The notes under the pieces: model-generated
Database searches by the model: none
What the model was told of the DNA's origin: nothing
What the model saw: the letters and a program-made list of their open reading frames with translations, nothing else
From: CAWCGU01 sp963795195
GTDB taxonomy: Bacteria > Actinomycetota > Thermoleophilia > Solirubrobacterales > 70-9
Assembly: GCA_963795195.1 (NCBI GenBank)
Contig: CAWCGU010000006.1
Span: 1,116,001 to 1,180,000, forward strand
Length of the DNA stretch: 64,000 bases
Reading direction: 5' to 3'
Position numbers and translations under genes: made by a program
Shown here: one piece after another, positions 57,782-64,000 of the stretch
Layout: each line of letters opens with the position of its first letter
Numbering within the stretch: the stretch's first letter is position 1

Positions 57782-59953
57782 TCAGCGCCTGGCGTAGCTC
57801 GGCTCGGCGTTTCGCGGCAGCCCGTTGAGCACCTGCACGACCTCGAGCAGGTCGCCGCGCTCCCAGAAATCGACGCCGACGATGTTGGGCAGCAGGTTGC
57901 GGTCTGCCTGGCAGCGCTGCGCGCGGTCGCGCAGGAAGTCGAAAGAATTGACGAAGGCGCCCGTTCTCGGCGAGCGGGGCACTGCCTCCACCCAGTGGTT
58001 GAGCTGGAACAACGGCGCGTTCGCGCGCCCGCGCTTGGGCAGGCAGCTGTCCGCGGCGCCCAGCGCCTCCCGCGTGTGGAACGTGTAGGGCGTCTCCTGC
58101 GTCAAAGCAAAGCCCTCGTGGTACCAGGGATAGCGCCGGTCGCCGCCCTGCTGTTCGGCCATCACGAGCACGCGGCGATCGGAGGCGATCATCTCGCGCA
58201 GCGTCGGCAGCGGCTCCCCGGGGCGCAGGGTGTAGACGTAGTTGATCAACCCGCTGCGCTTGAAGATGTCGTCAATCGCCTGCGGCGGGACGTGGTCTTC
58301 GATGAAGACGATCAGCACCTCGTCGGGATGCCCCTGGACGAACCTCTTGATGATCTCGAGCTCGGTCACCCCCGGCGTGGCTCCGATCTCACAGAAGACG
58401 TGACACCAGAAGACCTCTGACTTTGTGCTCTCATCCACCTGTCCGGCGATCCGCCGGGTCAATCGCTCAGCGACGTCGACGAACTCCTGGCTGGTGTTCT
58501 CCGCCGCGTTCTCAAGCGCCTGCGCCTTCCCACCCTCGCGCTGGAAGTCGGTCGCCACGAACGGGCCCTCGCCGCTCAGGCCCCAGTGGGCGTCGATCAG
58601 CAGGGCTCGAACACCGGCCTCGAGCTGGTCGCGGATTCCCTTCTGGTTGTTGGGCAACAGGAAGTCGTCGTCGGCGGCCGACATCGCGTTGTGCACTCCG
58701 GCGAACGCGACCTCGTCGATCCTTCGATCGCAGAGTTCGCTGAAGCCGTTACAGCGCTCGATCGCTGCGAGGTCGCGAGTGTGGCGCCTGTCGCCCTCCG
58801 GTGCCACCAGGATCAACGCAACCAGCCCGAGCGCGGCGGCGACGACCGCGCCCCGGCGGACCCGGGAACCGACCGACAAGGCCGACTCGTCCTCCCCCTT
58901 CGCCTGCTGCGCCGGGGGTGCGACCAGCAACAGCAGCTCGCTGAGCCCCCAGAAGAGCGCATAGCAACCGACAAGTACCCCGAAGACCAAAACCGCGAAG
59001 CTCGTCGAGAGCAGAATCAGCGCCCCCACCGCTGTCGCCGCAAGCGCGCGCAGCGCCTGACCGCGCCTTGATTCGCCAAGACGGCCCCAGGCGGCGAGCA
59101 GGCGGCGCGCCGATTCGCCCGCGTTCACCCGGCGCCGCGTCCTGGCCGCCGCCGCAAGAACAAGAGCGACGATGACCGCAGCGAACATCACCCTCTCCAG
59201 GTCCCCGAAGAAAGCGTCGAAAATTGCCCTGGCGGCATCCTCGAGGGTCTCGTCAGCCAACGTGGCCGCGATCAAATTCGGAGTGACGGAGATGGCAAGG
59301 GCGGCGATCCCGGCACCTGCTGCAGTCGCGATCGCCGCCTGCACGAAGCCTCGCCGTCGGTCGGGGGACAATGCGACCCCGGAGCCGAGCAAGACCAGCC
59401 CAAGAATCGGCAGCATCAGGCCGAGCAGCCGGATCTTCTCGGCGAACTGCGCGAAATCGATGGTCGAATCCGACTCGACGAGCTCCCGAAGCCGCGGCGC
59501 GAAATCGCGCGGGATCCGAGCGGCGATCTTGGGCGAGAAGCTCTCGGCGGCCTCGATCACAAGACTGGTGCCGTCGGCGAGGTTGAGGACGAGGTTGTCG
59601 CGCTCGCGCGTGAAGACCGTGTTGTACGCGCGCTCGGCGGCCTCGCGGAAGACGGTGCGGAATGGTGCGCTGCCGAGGACCGTTTCGGCCGCGGTGGTGA
59701 TCAGAGGGCGGGCGTTGATGAGGTCCGGCTCTCCGCGCTCGATGATCTGATCCACGAGCTCATCGGAGAGGACGCTGGCGACCTCCTCGTTGTCGAGCGC
59801 GCCGGCGGCCCGCTGGCCGAAGGCCTGCGGATCGAAGGTCTCCTCGCGCGCGTAGAAGAGCACGCCGCCGATCACGAGGACGATCGCCCCGGCGATCACG
59901 AGGACAAGTGATGCGATCCGTCGCCCGCGCCCCGGGGCCGCTCCCTGTTCCAT
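57782..59953 (-). CDS. Membrane-anchored PI-PLC-like phosphodiesterase
   Basis: 723 residues. One helix (12-33), an external helical domain (about 38-172), then about five helices (174-192, 205-225, 255-270, 305-345, 367-384), and a C-terminal PI-PLC X-like domain from about 395. His421 in FAGVHNAMS and His456 in LLIDAHWGLSG fit the general acid/base pair of bacterial PI-PLC enzymes. HPDEVLIVFIEDH is also typical. It is predicted to cleave a phosphodiester (phosphoinositide or similar lipid) outside the cell. Cys pairs (RCNGFSELCDR, WCHVFCEIG) fit an exported fold. Its start is 26 bases from the divergent LhgO-like gene. Confidence 0.78.
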   Translation of the reverse strand: MEQGAAPGRGRRIASLVLVIAGAIVLVIGGVLFYAREETFDPQAFGQRAAGALDNEEVASVLSDELVDQIIERGEPDLINARPLITTAAETVLGSAPFRTVFREAAERAYNTVFTRERDNLVLNLADGTSLVIEAAESFSPKIAARIPRDFAPRLRELVESDSTIDFAQFAEKIRLLGLMLPILGLVLLGSGVALSPDRRRGFVQAAIATAAGAGIAALAISVTPNLIAATLADETLEDAARAIFDAFFGDLERVMFAAVIVALVLAAAARTRRRVNAGESARRLLAAWGRLGESRRGQALRALAATAVGALILLSTSFAVLVFGVLVGCYALFWGLSELLLLVAPPAQQAKGEDESALSVGSRVRRGAVVAAALGLVALILVAPEGDRRHTRDLAAIERCNGFSELCDRRIDEVAFAGVHNAMSAADDDFLLPNNQKGIRDQLEAGVRALLIDAHWGLSGEGPFVATDFQREGGKAQALENAAENTSQEFVDVAERLTRRIAGQVDESTKSEVFWCHVFCEIGATPGVTELEIIKRFVQGHPDEVLIVFIEDHVPPQAIDDIFKRSGLINYVYTLRPGEPLPTLREMIASDRRVLVMAEQQGGDRRYPWYHEGFALTQETPYTFHTREALGAADSCLPKRGRANAPLFQLNHWVEAVPRSPRTGAFVNSFDFLRDRAQRCQADRNLLPNIVGVDFWERGDLLEVVQVLNGLPRNAEPSYARR

Positions 59954-59979
59954 TCGGCAAGTTTAGGATCGCTGACAGC

Positions 59980-61200
59980 TTGAACGCGGCGATTCCACCC
60001 CGAGAATGCGATCTGGTCGTCATCGGGGCCGGCATCGTCGGTCTTGCGGTCGCGCGAGAGCTCGCCTTCAGACACCGGGACGCGAGTGTTGCGGTGATCG
60101 AACGAGAGGTCGCCATCGCGACCCATCAGACCGGTCATTCGAGCGGCGTGATCCACGCCGGGATCTACTACAGGCCGGGATCGCTGAAGGCCCGGCTCTG
60201 CGTCGAGGGGGCGCGCCGGCTCTACGAGTACTGCGACCGCGGTGAGATCGAGTATCGGCGGCGCGGAAAGCTGATAGTCGCTGTGGACGAGTCCGAACTC
60301 GAGCGCCTGGACGCGCTCGAGCGCCGCGGCCACGAGAGCGGCGTGCCCGGACTGCGCCGGCTCGATGCGCGCGAGCTTCGGCAGGTCGAACCCCACGCGG
60401 CCGGCATCGCGGCCCTGCACTCACCCGAAACCGGCGTGGTCGACTTTGCGGAGGTTGCGGGCTCATTTGCCGGCGACCTCGTGAAGGCGGGTGGGAGCCT
60501 GCACCTCGGCTGCCAGGTGCAGGGAATCGAGTCGGCCGACCGCGGCGGCGTGCTTGTCAAACATCGCTCGGGGGAAACGCGTGCCGCCTTCGCAATCGTC
60601 TGCGCGGGTGCCTGGTCCGACCGCCTCGCGGTCGCGGCGGGTGCCTCTCCGGAGCCTCGCATCGTGCCGTTTCGCGGCGCCTACCTGCGTCTGCGGCCCG
60701 AGCGGCGCGAGCTCGTGCGCTCGCTGATCTACCCCGTTCCCGATCCGGAGCTGCCGTTTCTGGGCGCCCACCTGACCCGCGAGCTCGACGGTGAGGTCCT
60801 GCTCGGGCCGACGGCGCTGATGGCTGGAGCCCGCGACGCCTATCGGCTCACCCGGGTCCGCCCTCGCGACCTCGGCTCCACCCTCACATGGCCCGGGACC
60901 TGGAAGCTGATGCGCCGGCACTGGCGCACGGGGATCAACGAACTGCGCTGGGCGGTCAGCCGGCGCTCCTACGCGGCAGAGGCTCGCCGGCTGCTGCCGG
61001 AACTGCGCCCGGCGGACCTGCTGCCGGGACCCAGCGGGGTGCGCGCCCAGGCGCTGGCGCGTGACGGCACGCTCGTCGACGACTTCGTGATCTCGGAGAC
61101 GGATCGGGCTCTCCACATCCGCAACGCTCCGTCACCAGCGGCGACTTCGTCGCTGGCGCTCGCTGACCTGATCGCTGACCGTGTCGATGCCGCTCGCTAA
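59980..61200 (+). CDS. lhgO: L-2-hydroxyglutarate oxidase (LhgO)-like FAD enzyme
   Basis: 406 residues of the DAO family. FAD motif CDLVVIGAGIVGLAVAREL, the LhgO-typical THQTGHSSGVIHAGIYYRPGS in two parts, ARLCVEGARRLYEYC, and FRGAYLRLRPER. It oxidises L-2-hydroxyglutarate to 2-oxoglutarate in E. coli, feeding electrons to the quinone pool. A TTG start at 59980 avoids overlap with the divergent PLC-like gene; an ATG at 59908 in the same frame would overlap it by 46 bases. Its stop overlaps the next gene by 14 bases. Confidence 0.85.
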   Translation: MNAAIPPRECDLVVIGAGIVGLAVARELAFRHRDASVAVIEREVAIATHQTGHSSGVIHAGIYYRPGSLKARLCVEGARRLYEYCDRGEIEYRRRGKLIVAVDESELERLDALERRGHESGVPGLRRLDARELRQVEPHAAGIAALHSPETGVVDFAEVAGSFAGDLVKAGGSLHLGCQVQGIESADRGGVLVKHRSGETRAAFAIVCAGAWSDRLAVAAGASPEPRIVPFRGAYLRLRPERRELVRSLIYPVPDPELPFLGAHLTRELDGEVLLGPTALMAGARDAYRLTRVRPRDLGSTLTWPGTWKLMRRHWRTGINELRWAVSRRSYAAEARRLLPELRPADLLPGPSGVRAQALARDGTLVDDFVISETDRALHIRNAPSPAATSSLALADLIADRVDAAR

Positions 61201-62059
61201 ACGTGCCTGGGCCGGACTCTCCGCGGCGCTGCTGGCAGGGGCGATCGGCTGCGGCGGGTCGGGCGCCGGCGACCATCCGCGTCTCGAGCTCGACCAGCTG
61301 CAGCCGCGCGAGAGCGTCGCGCCGGCCACCGAGGCGGCGGGCCAGGTCCGGGAGCCCGGAGGCGGAGCAGGCGAGGGGGAACCCCAGGCCGAGACGCGCA
61401 CCGAGACGGTCCGCGTCGGTCGCTCCGTTGAGGGTCGGCCGATCACCGCCACGGTCGTCTCTGGGCCTCCCGTGTCCGCGAACATCATCGTCATCGGCTG
61501 CATACACGGCGACGAACCGGCCGGCATGGCCGTCACCGAGCGCCTGGCGGGTCTCGACCCGCCCCGCGGCACCGCCCTCTGGCTCGTCGACGAGTTCAAC
61601 CCCGACGGCTGCGCCGCGGGGACCCGCCAGAACGCCAACGGCGTCGACCTCAACCGCAACTCGCCTTGGCGCTGGCGCCCGCTCGAAAGCCCGGGTGACA
61701 CCTACTACTCGGGAACGGGCCCACTGTCCGAGCCGGAGTCACGGGCCATCAACGCGCTTGTCACCGAAATCGAGCCGCTGATCACGATCTGGTACCACCA
61801 GCACGCAGCGCTCGTCGACCGATCTGGAGGCGATCCGGCAATCGAGCGCCGCTACGCCGAGCTGGTCGGTCTCCCCCACGAGTGGTTCGGCCGCTTTCCC
61901 GGCAGCATCACGAGCTGGCAGAACGAGACCTATCCCGCCGATACGGCGTTCGTCGTCGAGTTGCCGGCGGGGGCGCTTTCTGAGGAGGACGCCGCAACTC
62001 ACGCCGGCGCCGTGATCCAGCTGACCTCCGAGATTTTGCGAAACGAGATCCTCGGGTAG
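61187..62059 (+). CDS. M14-family zinc carboxypeptidase-like lipoprotein
   Basis: 290 residues. Signal peptide with lipobox GAIGC (Cys22). M14 metallopeptidase domain: metal ligands His107 and Glu110 in GCIHGDEPAG, and His204 in WYHQHAALVD; DLNRNSPWRW is the substrate Arg region, and Glu258 in VVELPAG is the catalytic Glu. The closest kind is the murein-peptide amidase/succinylglutamate desuccinylase-like group, suggesting cell-wall peptide trimming outside the membrane. The ATG at 61187 lies within the end of the LhgO-like gene; a GTG at 61181 is an alternative. Confidence 0.88.
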   Translation: MPLAKRAWAGLSAALLAGAIGCGGSGAGDHPRLELDQLQPRESVAPATEAAGQVREPGGGAGEGEPQAETRTETVRVGRSVEGRPITATVVSGPPVSANIIVIGCIHGDEPAGMAVTERLAGLDPPRGTALWLVDEFNPDGCAAGTRQNANGVDLNRNSPWRWRPLESPGDTYYSGTGPLSEPESRAINALVTEIEPLITIWYHQHAALVDRSGGDPAIERRYAELVGLPHEWFGRFPGSITSWQNETYPADTAFVVELPAGALSEEDAATHAGAVIQLTSEILRNEILG

Positions 62060-62068
62060 GCTCGCGAC

Positions 62069-63826
62069 GTGGAAGCGAGCACCGCCAAGGCCCCTGAGCA
62101 GCCGACCGAGTCGAGCGCGTCCTCGTTCGCCAAGTCGATGTTCCTCGGTGAGATCCACGAGGAGATGGTCTTCCCCTGGCCTTCGCCCGATCCCGAGGAA
62201 CAGGACCGTATCCGCGCCCTGATCGCGGCCGCTCAGGCCATCGGGGGCTCGATCGACCACCGCAAGGCCGAGGAGGACCGCTGGATCGGCGACGACAACA
62301 TCAAAGCGCTGGGTGAGGCGGGCCTCTGCGGGCTCTACGTCGACGAGAAGTACGGCGGCCAGGGCCTCTCGCAGACCGGCTACGCCCGCGTATTCGAGAC
62401 CTTTGCCCAGATCGACGCGACGATGGCGATCATCCTCGGCGTCCACCAGTCGATCGGCTTCAAGGGCATCTCGATGTTCGGATCCGACGAGCAAAAGGAG
62501 CGCTGGCTGCCCGACCTCGCCAGCGGCCGCAAGCTCGCCGGCTTCGCGCTGACCGAACCGAGCGCGGGCTCGGACGCCTGGAACCTCGAGTCTCGCGCCG
62601 TCCAGCAGTCCGACGGATCCTGGGTGCTGAACGGGCACAAGCGCTACATCGGCAACGGCGGCAAGGGCTCTGTGTTCACGACCTTCGCGCGCTGCGAAAT
62701 TGACGGCAAGGACCGCCACATCGCGCTGATCCTCGAAAAGGGGATGAAGGGCTTCGAGGTCGGCGACCGCTTCGACACGATGGGCCTGCGGGCCAATGAC
62801 CTGCGGCGCCTGGACTTCCGCGACGTCCGCGTTCCCGCCGAGAACGTTCTGGGTGAGCCCGGCGAGGGCTTCAAGATCGCGATGCAGGTCCTCAACAACG
62901 GCCGCATCGGGCTCGGCACGGGGTCCGTCGGCGGCGCCAAGGCGCTGCTCGACCTCTCGATCGACCACGTCAATGAGCGCCGCCAGTTCGGTGAGCCCCT
63001 GGCCAACCTCGACCTGGTCCAGGAGAAGATCGGTTCCACGGTCACCTATTTGTTCGGGCTCGAAGCGATGTGCTACCTGACCTGCGGGCTCGTCGACGCC
63101 GGGGTCACCGACTACTCGATGGAGTCGGCGATGTGCAAGATCGCCGGGACCGAGTTCCTCTGGTACGTCGCCAACCGCTCCCTTCAGCTGGCCGGCGGCG
63201 AGGGCTACATGAAGGATCGGCCCTACGAGAAGATCCTGCGCGACATCCGCATCTTCCCGATCTTCGAGGGAGCGAACGACGTGCTGCGCTCCTACGTGGC
63301 GCTCTCGGCGCTGAAACCGGTCGGCGAGAAGCTCTCCGAGCTCGGCGACGTGGGCCTCAACAACCCGATCGGCTCGATCGGCGTGCTCGCCGAGTACTTC
63401 GGCGGTCGCATCCAGCGCCGGGTGCGGCCGGACAAGATCACCGAAGCCCACGGCGAGCTCGAAAAGCACGCCGAAGCCGTCGGTGAACAGGTCAAGGAGC
63501 TGAGCTTCGTCTCGGAGGGGCTGCTCAAGAAGCACCGCAAAGAGATTCTGCGCCAGGGCCTGCAGCACAAGCGACTCGCCGACGCTGCCGCCGACATCTA
63601 CGCGCAGGTCGCCGTGCTCTCGCGGGTCAGCCAGATCTTCGAAGACCAGGGCGTCGAGCCCTCGGGCCAGGAGCGCTACATCGCCGAGACCTTCTGCGAG
63701 CGCGCCGCCTCCAGGGTGCGCTCACAACTCCGCAAGATCGAGCGCAACGACGACGACCGCGTCACCGCCGTCGCCAAGCTGGCCTACAAGCGCGGCGAGT
63801 ACGGGTACGCGTTGTTCGAAGACTGA
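62069..63826 (+). CDS. Acyl-CoA dehydrogenase, long-chain type with C-terminal extension
   Basis: 585 residues, the size of VLCAD/ACAD9-type enzymes with an extra helical C-terminal domain of about 180 residues. LTEPSAGSDAWNLESRA, LNGHKRYIGNGGKGSVFTTF, NERRQFGEPLANLDLVQEKI, GGEGYMKDRPYEKILRDIRI and the catalytic-base region PIFEGANDVLRSY (Glu of the YEGT position present as FEGA) are all there. It begins beta-oxidation of a long or branched acyl-CoA. The GTG start is nine bases after the M14 gene stop. Confidence 0.9.
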   Translation: MEASTAKAPEQPTESSASSFAKSMFLGEIHEEMVFPWPSPDPEEQDRIRALIAAAQAIGGSIDHRKAEEDRWIGDDNIKALGEAGLCGLYVDEKYGGQGLSQTGYARVFETFAQIDATMAIILGVHQSIGFKGISMFGSDEQKERWLPDLASGRKLAGFALTEPSAGSDAWNLESRAVQQSDGSWVLNGHKRYIGNGGKGSVFTTFARCEIDGKDRHIALILEKGMKGFEVGDRFDTMGLRANDLRRLDFRDVRVPAENVLGEPGEGFKIAMQVLNNGRIGLGTGSVGGAKALLDLSIDHVNERRQFGEPLANLDLVQEKIGSTVTYLFGLEAMCYLTCGLVDAGVTDYSMESAMCKIAGTEFLWYVANRSLQLAGGEGYMKDRPYEKILRDIRIFPIFEGANDVLRSYVALSALKPVGEKLSELGDVGLNNPIGSIGVLAEYFGGRIQRRVRPDKITEAHGELEKHAEAVGEQVKELSFVSEGLLKKHRKEILRQGLQHKRLADAAADIYAQVAVLSRVSQIFEDQGVEPSGQERYIAETFCERAASRVRSQLRKIERNDDDRVTAVAKLAYKRGEYGYALFED

Positions 63827-63832
63827 GGTCCG

Positions 63833-64000
63833 ATGGCCAAGAGCGAGTTCACGATGCTCGAGGTCGCGGGCCGGGAGGTGCGGCTCTCCAACCCGGGCAA
63901 GGTGTACTTCCCCAAGCCCGGCTGGACCAAGCTGGACATCGCCGAGTACTACATCTCCACCGCCGAGGCGGTGCTGGTTCACCTACGCGAACGCCCAACC
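63833..64000 (+). CDS. ligD: LigD polymerase-domain protein, 5' end only
   Basis: The first 56 residues are visible before the window ends. MAKSEFTMLEVAGREVRLSN, followed by PGKVYFPKPGWTKLDIAEYY, is the N terminus of the LigD polymerase (primase-like, PolDom) family of bacterial non-homologous end joining (VRLSNPDKVFFP in typical members). It fills gaps and adds ribonucleotides at DNA ends. Whether it is a stand-alone polymerase or a full LigD with ligase and nuclease domains cannot be seen. Six bases after the acyl-CoA dehydrogenase stop. Confidence 0.88.
   Translation, partial: MAKSEFTMLEVAGREVRLSNPGKVYFPKPGWTKLDIAEYYISTAEAVLVHLRERPT

Noticed and set aside
57775..57791. Hairpin CAGGCGC-TCA-GCGCCTG at the end of the PLC-like gene
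   Set aside because: Only 7 bp and it contains the stop codon in the loop; too weak to call a terminator.

Overview
The window is about 64 kb of GC-rich DNA (roughly two thirds GC) packed with genes. It reads as the chromosome of a high-GC actinobacterium, most likely of the class Thermoleophilia (Solirubrobacterales-like). That placement is inference. It rests on the dense Ser/Thr kinase and FHA complement, an F420-type LLM oxidoreductase, a split three-gene PntAA/PntAB/PntB transhydrogenase, LigD-type end joining, and a recurrent C-terminal surface module of a kind I associate with this group. I see no rRNA, tRNA, CRISPR array, transposase, integrase or prophage. No gene-free stretch exceeds 300 bases.

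Layout. 1-2295 (minus): NAD(P) transhydrogenase pntAA-pntAB-pntB, with pntB cut by the window edge. 2332-12447: signalling and surface genes, comprising an FHA-HTH regulator, a nuclease-less AbiEi-like protein, small secreted proteins, an RTX-like repeat protein, three Ser/Thr kinases (one with an extracellular propeller, one with FHA) and a GH15 glucoamylase. 12437-19119 (minus): the most unusual locus. Six translationally coupled or nearly abutting genes encode homologues of TrpF, TrpC, a stand-alone adenylation enzyme, an 84-residue carrier protein, TrpD and TrpA. They are followed by an EctC-like cupin and an acyl-CoA-dehydrogenase-fold enzyme resembling carrier-protein-bound amino-acyl dehydrogenases. 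There is no TrpB, TrpE or TrpG, and TrpD, TrpF and TrpC have lost family-typical substrate residues. I infer a repurposed tryptophan-type pathway acting on a different amine, coupled to carrier-protein chemistry. 19164-23367: a frameshifted secreted propeller, a patatin-like phospholipase with a cyclic-nucleotide domain, and PRPP synthetase.

23438-37676: two related modules, each an FAD halogenase-like enzyme next to a PPOX-fold flavoprotein. The first also carries a flavin reductase. They flank a minus-strand surface/signalling run of FG-GAP propeller, CHASE2 protein, membrane Ser/Thr kinase and two NHL propellers. Three of those proteins, plus one remnant, end in the same C-terminal module, and two copies share a 566-bp repeat that looks identical. 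The CHASE2-kinase boundary and the 19-20 kb propeller both look broken by one missing G in a G-run.

37723-42609 (minus): an F420-type oxidoreductase and a four-gene osmoprotectant ABC transporter. 42643-48485 (plus): SDR, CtpE-like P-type ATPase, pyruvate kinase and metallo-hydrolase. 48561-64000: membrane proteins, a holin-like/phosphatase fusion, fatty-acid enzymes, a stand-alone ATP-dependent DNA ligase, a Tat-exported BBE-type oxidase, a membrane-anchored PI-PLC-like protein, L-2-hydroxyglutarate oxidase-like and M14 peptidase genes, a large acyl-CoA dehydrogenase, and the start of a LigD polymerase gene cut by the window end.

Residue alignments to known families were made by eye and from memory, and are marked as such where they carry weight.
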